A DNA stretch of 21,052 nucleotides from GCA-003244245 sp050700255 (GCA_050700255.1 JBOHGX010000061.1:1-21052), one strand, 5' to 3'; shown: positions 14,830 to 21,052, numbered from the stretch's first letter. The notes: generated by a model not told the origin, from the sequence alone. Numbers and translations: made by a program.

Positions 14830-15309
14830 CACTGGGAGCATGCCTCTTTCATCAAAGAAGTGTCCGAGAACCTCACTGAGCACGAACCAATCACCAAGTT
14901 CGAGCACACCTCAATCCTCGATAGCCTCACCGAGCACGCCTTGTCTTCTCTAGCGGAAAGGGAGCTGTCCAGCCCAGAATCGAGTACGTTAATGGGCGCC
15001 TTCGGGAAATAGTGCGCGGCTGGGCCGAACAATCCGGTGGCAATGCCGTGCGTCTCAAGCCATCGAAAGTCGCCGAGGCACTTGATTTAAACCGAAGCGC
15101 TCATGCGCGAGACCAAGTCCCTGGACACCGATAGCCTGGTCGACTTCCAGTGGCAAAAGGCGCTAGTTGCGCACGCCCTCAAGCGTGAGCTTGCAAATTC
15201 GTTTATGGACGTCGCTGGAACTGAGATTGTGTTACCTGGCGCGAGCGTGATTCGCCTTATTCAGCTAGGCATGAATTCCTTCGGATCTCGGGCAGCGGGC
15301 AAACACTAA
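14830..15309 (+). pseudogene. Lower-GC coding remnant of unknown family in three frames
   Basis: Three consecutive plus-strand segments read like one decayed protein. They are about 14838-14990 (SFIKEVSENLTEHEPITKFE, ILDSLTEHALSSLAERELSS), about 14988-15100 (NGRLREIVRGWAEQSGGNAV, LKPSKVAEALDL) and 15103-15309 (MRETKSLDTDSLVDFQWQKA, LVAHALKRELANSF, up to AGKH). Codon use is markedly less GC-biased than the flanks, suggesting acquired DNA. The last segment is by itself an ATG-started 68-codon frame. I recognise no family. The adjoining 15310-15419 is AT-richer and holds nothing I can assign. Confidence 0.45.
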
Positions 15310-15419
15310 ATTCTCGACGAGGTACAGCTGAACCAACGGGTCATTTTAGTCACCATCAACAATCTGTAATGCAAATATGAAATCTCCGGCGAATGCCAGC
15401 TCCCGCGCGTACGTTGGAC

Positions 15420-15723
15420 TCACAGCTTCGATGGATCTTCGATGACGGCTTCCAGATAGGCTAGAAAATCCTCGCCGGACTCGAATTCTCGGCCCGGGAT
15501 ACCGGCAGCCACTTCTTCGTCGACCTCGCGTTCCTTGGCCTGCCACTCTGGCGTCCAGAACCACGCCTGGTCGGGATCGATGGCGTGGACCTTGGCCACC
15601 GGCCGACCGTCACGGGTCAGGATCACAACCTCTTCCATCGCGTTCGACGGCCGCGGCCTCGTCAGAAGTAAGGACGAGCTCCCCAGATACCGGCGGTAGC
15701 TCGTGGGCATGCGCGGCAGTCAT
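15420..15723 (-). pseudogene. Phd/YefM-like antitoxin, probably frameshifted, no partner seen
   Basis: The C-terminal two thirds is a convincing antitoxin: EEVVILTRDGRPVAKV (Phd/YefM core strand-turn) followed by DQAWFWTPEWQAKEREVDEE and EDFLAYLEA, a combination frequent in actinobacterial antitoxins. The better N-terminus (MTAAHAHELPPVSGELVLTS, DEAAAVERDG) starts at the ATG at 15723 but in a different frame, which closes soon after. The continuous frame from 15710 has an implausible N-terminus (PTSYRRYLGSSSLLL). A single-base indel near 15640 would join the two. An alternative is a short functional protein from an internal ATG. No toxin gene is recognisable downstream. Confidence 0.5.
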
Positions 15724-15786
15724 GCCGCCATGGTAGGGCAGAAGGTGGCAGGTGCAGGAGGTAACCGGTGCGAACGCGTCGCCGGG

Positions 15787-16312
15787 TCACGGCGCCCAGG
15801 AGCCGCGGAGCTCGTTCGGGAGGGTGATCGCGTCGGTGGGGCAGATCTCCACGCACTCACCGCACGATGTGCACCGCGTTGCGACGACCACCGGGCGCTG
15901 CGGGGCGGGACGCAGTGCGCGCTCCGGGCAGGTGCGCAGGCACGCCCCGCAAGCTGTGCACGCCGAGCTGATCAAAAGGAGGTCCAGCGCGGGCCACCGC
16001 GACGGTGACGTGCTCGCCGCGCAGCTTGGGTACGACCAGTGACCCCCCACCCAGCTCCCGGGCCACGAGCAGCGCGGCGGCCTCGGCGACGCTGCGGGTG
16101 CCGACGTGGCCGCGGACCGATTCGCTGGGGTACGGCACGTCGACCGTGTCGAGCTCGACCGCCGGGTAGCACTGCAGCGGCGCACCGTGCTCCTCGACCA
16201 CGGCGAGCAGCCCGGGCTCGGCACGACGCCGATCGACAGTGGCGAACGCGGTGACCGCGGTCAGGTCCGGCACGGCCAACCGCAGCGCCGACCACACCCC
16301 CGACCACCACCT
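15787..16312 (-). pseudogene. Broken second copy of the CobE-ferredoxin fusion
   Basis: This stretch is a close relative of 19105-19683 in the same orientation, nearly identical base by base over about 480 bp. It keeps WSALRLAVPDLTAVTAFATV, SVRGHVGTRSVAEAAALL, VPKLRGEHVTVAVA and both [4Fe-4S] motifs (CTACGACLRTCP and CTSCGECVEICP). Against the intact copy it carries one extra base near 15975-15985, which throws the ferredoxin part out of frame. It also lacks the N-terminal VVVGLGSSRGVHAAA block and the repeat-encoded start. An upstream minus-strand frame from an ATG at 16390 (MYPGFGVIGPTDAWLQMIWE) runs into it, but I cannot identify that sequence. Non-functional, either a duplicate or an incoming copy from a close relative. 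Confidence 0.8.
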
Positions 16313-16421
16313 TGCTGATTGGCGCTGGAGTTCCCAGATCATCTGGAGCCAGGCGTCGGTGGGTCCGATGACGCCGAAACCCGGGTACATGACCCCGACC
16401 TCTTCGGCGTAGGTTTGAGGA

Positions 16422-17303
16422 ATGCTGGGCGTTGATGAGTTGAGACTGCGACTTCCTTCCGAGGTGGTCGAAGTACACGACCATCGCCTGCGGGAGAGAA
16501 ACGTTCGCCTGCTGCTGAAGCGAGAGGATCTGATCCACCCTGAGCTGACAGGGAACAAGTGGCGCAAGCTCAAGTACAACCTTGCTCGCGCAGCGAAGCA
16601 AAGCGTATCGACATTGTTGACCTTTGGTGGCGCTTATTCGAATCACATCACAGCGACCGCTGCGGCCGGCTATCACCTTGGATTCAAGACCGTGGGGATC
16701 ATACGCGGAGAAGAACATCTCCCACTCAATGATCCGCTAGCTCGCGCCACCGCCCAGGGAATGACCCTCCTCTACATGGATCGGTCGACCTATCGTCGCA
16801 AGATGGACCCAGAGATTATTGCCGGCCTCCGCGAACGTTTCGGCGACTTCTTCCTCATACCTGAAGGAGGAAGCAATTCCGAGGCCCTGGACGGATGCGC
16901 GGAGATCGCCCGCGAGATCGACGAGAAATTCGATCTCATCTGTTGCCCTTGCGGGACTGGTGGAACGTTGGCCGGCGTGTCCGCAGGACTGCAAGACGGT
17001 CAGCGGGCACTCGGGTTCTCCGTACTGAAAGACGGAAAGTTCCTCGGCGATGAAGTCTCGCGACTACAACGACAGAGGTACGGACGGGTCTTCGACAACT
17101 GGTCGATCGAGTATGACTTCCACTTCGGAGGCTTCGCCCGCAGGAATGCAGAACTCACTGCGTTCATCGATTCGTTCGAGCGTATATACGGGCTACGACC
17201 GGAGTGGATCTACGTCGCCAAGATGCTGTCCGGAATATTCACGCTGATCGAGCACGGATCCATTGGTAGCCAAACCACCGTCGTGGCGCTGATCACTGGA
17301 TAG
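16422..17303 (+). CDS. D-cysteine desulfhydrase / ACC deaminase family PLP enzyme (293 aa)
   Basis: Cytoplasmic fold-type II pyridoxal-phosphate enzyme. It has the family motif KREDLIHPELTGNKWRKL with the PLP-binding Lys46 (GNKWRKL), GGAYSNHITATAAAG (Ser-Asn-His substrate loop) and a phosphate-cradle CGTGGTLAG. Known members degrade D-cysteine to pyruvate, H2S and ammonia, or deaminate 1-aminocyclopropane-1-carboxylate; which substrate applies cannot be decided from the sequence. Codon use is far less GC-biased than the cobalamin genes, consistent with horizontal acquisition. The C-terminus stops at VVALITG, a few residues short of the usual glycine-rich end, perhaps slightly truncated. GAGGA lies very close to the ATG. 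It is convergent with the HTH regulator 12 bp away. Confidence 0.82.
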   Translation: MLGVDELRLRLPSEVVEVHDHRLRERNVRLLLKREDLIHPELTGNKWRKLKYNLARAAKQSVSTLLTFGGAYSNHITATAAAGYHLGFKTVGIIRGEEHLPLNDPLARATAQGMTLLYMDRSTYRRKMDPEIIAGLRERFGDFFLIPEGGSNSEALDGCAEIAREIDEKFDLICCPCGTGGTLAGVSAGLQDGQRALGFSVLKDGKFLGDEVSRLQRQRYGRVFDNWSIEYDFHFGGFARRNAELTAFIDSFERIYGLRPEWIYVAKMLSGIFTLIEHGSIGSQTTVVALITG

Positions 17304-17315
17304 ACCGTCTTCGCA

Positions 17316-18347
17316 TCACACCCTGAGGTGATACGAACGCTGCACACGCTTCGAAGTACGGCCGTCCTGCCAGGTCAACTCCCAGATACCCGTGTTGATC
17401 GTGAAATCCTTACCGAATCCCGCCCACATTCCGCTCATCCGCCGGCCCGCAGCGTCACTCGTAAGCTGAAGAGCACCGTGGTAGACAGCCCCACGATAGT
17501 AACCCTCGGCAGATGTCTCCTCCCGCCATGTTCCGGTCGCTAACGGCGAGGTGAATACCAGCTCGACTCGGAGTCGCGAGCCAGTGGAGTGCGGGACACT
17601 CTGCCCAACCAGCCGATTCTCATGGTCACGCAAAACCAGATAGTGTTCACCGACGAACTCGCTGCCCCGGCCGCTGCTGGGGTAGACATAGCGACTATGC
17701 CAGATGCCGGCGAGACCGCTACCAGCCGTAGCAACCGGCTGAGTCTCGGCCGCCGCATCCCCTAGCAGCGGCAACGTGGCAGCCAAGGAAAACGCCGCAC
17801 TCACCTTCAGCAGTAACCGACGCCGATCCAGGTCCGTGTCCAAGCGGTCAACCCACAACCTCACCAACCGGGCAACTTCGGGCACATCGAGCGATTGCAC
17901 ACGGTCGGCCAGCTCTTGCGCGGCCGTGGCGCACGCTTCGGCGCCCCCGATCGCCGGCAAACCGGCCAGCGTGTCGCGGTCACGAAGCACCACATCAGCA
18001 GATCTGAAATCCGCACAGTCGTCGACCAGATCAGCAACACGGCACTCGTACAGCTCGGCCAGCCTGCCCAACACGTCCAGGGAGGGTGCGTGCCCAGTCG
18101 GGCTCGGCCAATTCTCCCAGTAGGAGAAGTTCTTGAACGTCTTGGGCTCCGCCGGCCACCGAGCGTTCCACCGCTCGGCCGCATCACCTTGACTCCACCC
18201 TCGCACCAACCGCAGCGCTACCCGCGCATTCACTCGGTAACGCTCCCGGAAGACGACTGCGACTTCCGCCCAGGTCTTGTGCCGATCACGCAACTCTGCG
18301 GACAGTTGACGCTGCTCTTGGCGAAGGCTCCGGACCGCCGTCGACAT
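17316..18347 (-). CDS. HTH-domain regulator with C-terminal beta-rich domain (343 aa)
   Basis: Likely DNA-binding protein of the actinobacterial XRE-like type. The N-terminal ~110 residues hold the helical DNA-binding-like part (TWAEVAVVFRERYRVNARVA, RLVRGWSQGDAAERWN, then KTFKNFSYWENW, SLDVLGRLAELYECRVADLV). A helical middle is followed by a hydrophobic stretch (about 178-196) and a Trp/Tyr-rich beta domain (GIWHSRYVYPSSG to WELTWQDGR) of unknown role that might sense a ligand. I chose the ATG at 18347, preceded by GAGGGAGGG; the frame could begin at 18374 but without a better site. A 39-bp palindrome lies 52 bp upstream, a natural candidate operator. Regulatory targets are unknown; the divergent small genes at 18520-18998 are the obvious candidates. 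Confidence 0.72.
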   Translation of the reverse strand: MSTAVRSLRQEQRQLSAELRDRHKTWAEVAVVFRERYRVNARVALRLVRGWSQGDAAERWNARWPAEPKTFKNFSYWENWPSPTGHAPSLDVLGRLAELYECRVADLVDDCADFRSADVVLRDRDTLAGLPAIGGAEACATAAQELADRVQSLDVPEVARLVRLWVDRLDTDLDRRRLLLKVSAAFSLAATLPLLGDAAAETQPVATAGSGLAGIWHSRYVYPSSGRGSEFVGEHYLVLRDHENRLVGQSVPHSTGSRLRVELVFTSPLATGTWREETSAEGYYRGAVYHGALQLTSDAAGRRMSGMWAGFGKDFTINTGIWELTWQDGRTSKRVQRSYHLRV

Positions 18348-18398
18348 CGCACCCTCCCTCGGGCCCGGGGCCACCGACCGTATCCCCCAACCCCACGT

Positions 18399-18437
18399 CG
18401 TGCAGCACCTCCCGGTTCAACCGGGAGCCCCTGCACG
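18399..18437. promoter_or_regulatory. 39-bp two-tier palindrome upstream of the HTH regulator
   Basis: An inner perfect 9-bp inverted repeat CTCCCGGTT / AACCGGGAG (18409-18417 and 18419-18427, one central base) is framed by an outer perfect 7-bp repeat CGTGCAG / CTGCACG (18399-18405 and 18431-18437), with 3 unpaired bases on each side. It lies in the divergent interval between the regulator (start 18347) and the small genes (start 18520). Such symmetry suggests an operator for a dimeric regulator, or an RNA hairpin. Confidence 0.6.
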
Positions 18438-18519
18438 CCGAGATCACTGATCAACTAGGTGTCTCGCTTCCCCCTCCTGCGATCTCCTTGTGCCCCAGCC
18501 GAGACGAGGGAGGACGGGA

Positions 18520-18783
18520 ATGGCGGCGCAGCCAGCAGTAACAAGGGTGATGGCGGTGTGGGTAACCTGCGGCGCCAACGGCACCGAACATGCGGTTGCC
18601 GACCAGCAGATGACCGCCGGGCGGACCGGTGTGTACGTCGCGCAGTGCGGGGTGCCCCAGAAGCCCGCCCCCACCGTGATCCACTATCGCCGCGCCGAGG
18701 TGACCAGGCGGGCGCTGAGCTTCTTCCAGGAGCAGGAGATCGACACCTTCAGCTCCACCCGGCATCCCATCCGTCAACCATGA
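18520..18783 (+). CDS. Small Cys/His-containing protein, unknown function (87 aa)
   Basis: No firm family. Two cysteines (Cys17 in WVTCGAN and Cys43 in AQCGVP) and histidines (His24, His55) suggest a small metal-binding protein of the kind often found next to HTH regulators in Pseudonocardiaceae. Its layout (H-x-V-x-D, then Gly-rich, then CG) resembles the downstream neighbour, so the two may be distant paralogues. Translation starts at the ATG at 18520 with GAGGGAGG about 7 bases upstream. The TGA overlaps the next ATG (ATGA), so the two proteins are made together. It is divergent from the regulator at 17316-18347 with the palindrome between them. Confidence 0.65.
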   Translation: MAAQPAVTRVMAVWVTCGANGTEHAVADQQMTAGRTGVYVAQCGVPQKPAPTVIHYRRAEVTRRALSFFQEQEIDTFSSTRHPIRQP

Positions 18784-18998
18784 CCGTTGCGAGCTGGTAC
18801 GTGGCCTCCTTAGCCGACGGTCAGACACACCTGGCCGACCGATCCGGAAACTCGCTGGTCACTGCTTACTGCGACGGCAGACAGTTCCGACCCCTCGCGG
18901 CACTGACCGGCATACCGCCCGACAAGGCCCAAGTCTGCTCCGCCTGCCGTGCCATCCAGATCGGCCCGGGGCCAGGCATGGCTCCACAGCCGCGGTAG
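18780..18998 (+). CDS. Small putative zinc-binding protein, unknown function (72 aa)
   Basis: The protein reads HLADRSGNSLVTAYCDGRQF followed by VCSACRAIQ. That gives His17, Cys31 and a C-x2-C pair (Cys53, Cys56), a plausible treble-clef or ribbon-like zinc site. No signal peptide or membrane segment is present. The start is set by the 4-bp ATGA overlap with the upstream gene. It is followed by a very strong hairpin (19025-19090), then the convergent cobE-ferredoxin gene. Function is unknown; pairing with an HTH regulator suggests a small regulatory module. Confidence 0.65.
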   Translation: MTVASWYVASLADGQTHLADRSGNSLVTAYCDGRQFRPLAALTGIPPDKAQVCSACRAIQIGPGPGMAPQPR

Positions 18999-19024
18999 GG
19001 CAGGCCCGGCGCCGCACGCTCGCT

Positions 19025-19090
19025 CCGCATTCAGCGGGCGCAGCGGGGCTATCGGAGTGGTGATTACCCCGCTGCGCCCGCTGAATGCGG
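19025..19090. terminator. 24-bp perfect inverted repeat between convergent genes
   Basis: The arms 19025-19048 and 19067-19090 are exact reverse complements (24 of 24) around an 18-base loop. Each arm starts or ends in CCGCATTCAG / CTGAATGCGG and is highly GC-rich. It follows the stop at 18998 and faces the end of cobE-ferredoxin at 19105, so a bidirectional terminator is the simplest reading. The length and perfection exceed a normal terminator and could also indicate a small mobile or REP-like element. Confidence 0.65.
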
Positions 19091-19091
19091 G

Positions 19092-19115
19092 CTGGCCGCT
19101 GGGCTCAGCGGCCAG
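19092..19115. terminator. Hairpin over the cobE-ferredoxin stop codon
   Basis: CTGGCCGCTG (19092-19101) pairs perfectly with CAGCGGCCAG (19106-19115) around GGCT. It covers the last codons and the stop (19107-19105) of the minus-strand cobE-ferredoxin gene and lies next to the longer 19025-19090 hairpin. A terminator role is inferred. Confidence 0.4.
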
Positions 19116-19683
19116 GCGCGTTCCGGAGGGTGATCGCGTCGGTCGGGCAGATTTCCACGCATTCGCCGCACGAGGTGCAGCGCGTCGCGACGACCACCGG
19201 GCGCTGCGGGGCGGGGCGCAGGGCACGTTCCGGGCAGGTGCGCAGGCACGCTCCACAGGCGGTGCAGGCCGAGCTGATCGAGAGCGGGTTCAGCGCCGCC
19301 ACGGCGACGGTGACGTGCTCGCCACGCAGCTTGGGCACAATCAATGACCCGCCGCCCAGGTCCCGCGCGGCGAGCAGCGCGGCAGCCTCGGCGACGCTGC
19401 GGGTGCCGACGTGGCCACGGACCGATTCACTGGGTTGCGGCACGTCGACCGCGTCGAGTTCGGCCGCCGGGTAACAGTGCAGCGGCGCACCGTGCTCCAC
19501 GACCACGGCGAGCAACCCGGGCTCGTCGCGGCGCCGGTCGACGGTGGCGAACGCGGTGATCGCCGTAAGGTCCGGTACGGCGCACCGAAGCGCCGACCAC
19601 ACCGCTGCCGCGTGCACCCCACGGGACGAGCCGAGGCCCACCACCACAGTGGCTCGACCCTGCAAGCAGGCCTCGCGCGTCAC
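19105..19683 (-). CDS. CobE/CbiG C-terminal-like domain fused to a 2x[4Fe-4S] ferredoxin
   Basis: A 192-aa cytoplasmic protein. Residues 12-130 form a CobE/CbiG-C domain: TVVVGLGSSRGV, ALRCAVPDLTAITAFATVD, DEPGLLAV, SESVRGHVGTRSVAEAAALL and VTVAVA, the family pattern. Residues 138-186 are a bacterial ferredoxin with two complete clusters: Cys140/143/146/150-Pro and Cys169/172/175/179-Pro. CobE-like domains are needed for cobalamin synthesis and are thought to bind pathway intermediates; CbiG uses this domain plus others to open the ring lactone, but those other domains are absent here. The ferredoxin suggests coupling to a redox step. The GTG at 19683 overlaps the cobL stop (GTGA), fixing the start. 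The first codons are encoded by a copy of the repeat also found in cbiX-cbiO. Confidence 0.85.
   Translation of the reverse strand: MTREACLQGRATVVVGLGSSRGVHAAAVWSALRCAVPDLTAITAFATVDRRRDEPGLLAVVVEHGAPLHCYPAAELDAVDVPQPSESVRGHVGTRSVAEAAALLAARDLGGGSLIVPKLRGEHVTVAVAALNPLSISSACTACGACLRTCPERALRPAPQRPVVVATRCTSCGECVEICPTDAITLRNAPGR
19650..19676 (-). repeat. Third copy of the cbiX-cbiO 5' repeat, inside the cobE start
   Basis: Read on the minus strand this 27-bp stretch matches 10790-10816 at 25 of 27 positions (shared core GCAGGGTCGAGCCA). It starts within the first codons after the GTG and encodes EACLQGRA, against ETCSQGRA in the CbiX-CbiO protein. The location relative to the start codon is the same in both genes. 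Confidence 0.75.
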
Positions 19684-20852
19684 CGCCGGCCCCACAGCAA
19701 CAGCACCGGGTTGGTCGCGGACAGCCGCACCGACCCGCCGGGCAGCTCCGTAAGCCGCGACGCCGCCAGCTGGACGCCATCGACCTGGTGGCCCGCTTCC
19801 CGCAACGCCACGCGGCACGGCGCCACCCGGTCGAGTGCGGCCAGTGCCACCACGACCCGGGGCGATGCCTGCGCCGCGGCCCGCACCACCGTAGCGCCAC
19901 CGCCACCGACGAACACCGCGTCGGGTTCGGGCAGCCCCGCCAGCGCTGCGGGTGCCTCCCCCTCGATCACTCGAACGTTCACCTGATGCGCGCTCGCGTT
20001 GGCCATCAGCCGGGCGCACTGCGCGGGATCCCGCTCGACGGCGACCACGGCGGCACCGAGCCGGGCGCATTCCACCCCGACCGAACCCGACCCAGCTCCT
20101 AGATCCCACACCAAACGGCCCGGCCCGGGAGCAAGCCGCGCCAAGGCCAGCGCCCGGATCTCCGACTTCGTGATCATCCCGTCGCGATGGGAGAAGTCCG
20201 CCTCGTCCAAGGCCCAGCCGGCCGCGGGAGGCACCGGTTCGCCACCGGCGATCCAGCCCCGAGTGGGCACCGCATGCTCGTCGGCCAGGCACAGCACCAC
20301 ATGCGGATCGCGGACCTGACCGCCGTCGAAGCGTCGCACCCGCTCGTCGGGACCGCCGAGATCTTCGGCGACCAGGACGCTGCGGTGCCAGCCGCCCAAC
20401 CCGGCGACGATTTCGGTGGCCCCCGCCCCCGGTGCGGTGAGCACCGCGACCGCGGGGTGCGCCCGGCAGACGTTGAGCGCGCACCGCAGTGACCTGCCGT
20501 GCGCCGAGACGACGGCGACGTCGTCCCAGGAGCGGCCCAGCAGCGCGAACGCCCGCGCGACGCTGGACCGCGCCGGCAGCACCTCCGGTCGCAGACCGCG
20601 CTTGCGCAACGACCGCACGATGCCGAAGAACCCGGGATCACCGCTGGCCAGCACCACCACCGGCGAGGTCCCCGGCAACTCGTCCAGCTCCGCCGGCCCG
20701 AGCACGGCAGCACCCGCGGGCACCGGCACGGCGGCCAGCTGGTGCGGCGCGCCCACCACGACCTGCGCATTTGCCAGCGCCTGCGCCGCGGCGGGTGGCA
20801 GCGTGGCGCCGTCCAAGCCGACCACAGTGACGCTCATCGCATCCACTGTCAC
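19680..20852 (-). CDS. cobL: Precorrin-6Y C5,15-methyltransferase (decarboxylating), CbiE-CbiT fusion
   Basis: A 390-aa two-domain enzyme that methylates C5 and C15 and decarboxylates the C12 acetate side chain. The N-terminal CbiE tetrapyrrole methylase (about 1-190) has VTVVGLDG, VVLASGDPGFFGIVRSL and VVSAHGRSL. The C-terminal CbiT Rossmann methyltransferase (about 215-385) has MITKSEIRALALARL, the SAM loop LVWDLGAGSGSVGVECARLG, AVERDP and DAVFVGGGG. The GTG at 20852 overlaps the upstream stop (GTGA); an ATG at 20837 is a possible alternative start that removes five residues. The 3' end overlaps cobE-ferredoxin by 4 bp. So three coupled genes, cbiD-cobL-cobE, form the minus-strand operon. 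Confidence 0.94.
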   Translation of the reverse strand: MTVDAMSVTVVGLDGATLPPAAAQALANAQVVVGAPHQLAAVPVPAGAAVLGPAELDELPGTSPVVVLASGDPGFFGIVRSLRKRGLRPEVLPARSSVARAFALLGRSWDDVAVVSAHGRSLRCALNVCRAHPAVAVLTAPGAGATEIVAGLGGWHRSVLVAEDLGGPDERVRRFDGGQVRDPHVVLCLADEHAVPTRGWIAGGEPVPPAAGWALDEADFSHRDGMITKSEIRALALARLAPGPGRLVWDLGAGSGSVGVECARLGAAVVAVERDPAQCARLMANASAHQVNVRVIEGEAPAALAGLPEPDAVFVGGGGATVVRAAAQASPRVVVALAALDRVAPCRVALREAGHQVDGVQLAASRLTELPGGSVRLSATNPVLLLWGRR

Positions 20853-21052
20853 ACGACCCAGTGGGGCTCGGTCGCGGCGACCACCCGCTGCCCGGTGAAG
20901 TCGACCATCGCCGCTCGGGACGCCAGCGGCCGCCCGATCTCGGTACTGAACCGGCGCAGCGTGTCGGCCACCCGGGCGCAGATGTCATCCCCGCACGCCC
21001 GCAAGAGCCCGCCGGCCTCCCAAATCTCATAGGCTCGCCGGGCGGTCGGGGC
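20849..21052 (-). CDS. cbiD: Probable cobalt-precorrin-5B C1-methyltransferase, C-terminal end (partial)
   Basis: Only the last 67 codons are in the window. The frame reads ARRAYEIWEAGGLLRACGDD, CARVADTLRRFSTEIG, then SRAAMVDFTGQRVV and ends HWVV. A helix, a cluster of basic/alanine residues and a final hydrophobic strand ending in a D-G-x-V-like turn (DFTGQRV) fit the C-terminus of CbiD. The position immediately upstream of cobL with a 4-bp overlap is where cbiD is commonly found. CbiD methylates C1 in the cobalt-early pathway. The identification is moderate because the catalytic N-terminal part lies outside the window; that a gene is present is certain. Confidence 0.6.
   Translation of the reverse strand, partial: APTARRAYEIWEAGGLLRACGDDICARVADTLRRFSTEIGRPLASRAAMVDFTGQRVVAATEPHWVV

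Noticed and set aside
15346..15564. Minus-strand frame ending TYARELAFAGDFIFALQIVDGD as a toxin partner for the antitoxin
   Set aside because: Most of the frame is a shadow of the antitoxin gene, and the readable tail is too short to assign to any toxin family.
19684..20484. Upstream extension of the cobE-ferredoxin frame to 20484 (459 codons)
   Set aside because: The extra part is Arg/Gly-rich and antiparallel in frame to cobL. The CobE domain starts right after the GTG at 19683, which overlaps the cobL stop as in the other operon junctions.

Overview
The window is high-GC DNA with strong G/C third-position bias, dense head-to-tail genes with 4-bp start/stop overlaps (GTGA, ATGA) and frequent GTG starts. 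It looks like an actinomycete chromosome. The gene complement (CbiX/CbiO, CobE-like protein with ferredoxin, actinobacterial-type HTH protein, small Cys proteins) fits the Pseudonocardiaceae best. That placement is inferred from style and content, not from a database match.

Layout. (1) 1-4126: 5' end of proS (minus), a membrane M28 metallopeptidase (plus) and a RIO-type kinase (plus) preceded by a possible leader peptide and a hairpin touching its ribosome binding site. (2) 4141-5939, minus: cobH and a two-domain siroheme synthase/uroporphyrinogen-III methyltransferase, overlapping by 4 bp. (3) 6007-12534, plus: a 77-aa unknown protein, a secreted SOD-like protein that keeps the copper but not the zinc ligands, then a tightly coupled cobalamin/cobalt run: cobM, a 13-codon mini-ORF, cobJ, a second SUMT-like methyltransferase, cbiM, cbiQ and one ORF that fuses a CbiX cobaltochelatase to the CbiO ATPase. 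(4) 12535-16400: a gene graveyard with remnants of an FAD monooxygenase, a LuxR-type regulator, a response regulator, an unidentified lower-GC gene, a Phd/YefM-like antitoxin and a broken copy of cobE-ferredoxin. An intact MntA/HepT toxin-antitoxin pair sits inside it. (5) 16422-18998: an apparently acquired D-cysteine desulfhydrase/ACC-deaminase-family enzyme, an HTH regulator, a 39-bp palindrome and two small Cys-containing proteins. (6) 19105-21052, minus: probable cbiD (partial), cobL and an intact cobE-ferredoxin fusion, all overlapping by 4 bp.

How it works together. Uroporphyrinogen III is methylated to precorrin-2 (SUMT domains). Cobalt enters through CbiM/CbiQ/CbiO and is inserted by CbiX. 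CobJ, CobM, CobL, CobH and probably CbiD then build the corrin ring. CbiX and CbiD point to the early-cobalt-insertion branch even though the methyltransferases carry Cob names. CobI, CobK and amidation steps are not in the window.

The most unusual items are the CbiX-CbiO fusion, a ~27-bp repeat at the very 5' end of both cbiX-cbiO (two tandem copies) and cobE-ferredoxin (one copy), and the duplicated cobE-ferredoxin gene bracketing a ~3.3-kb accessory segment.
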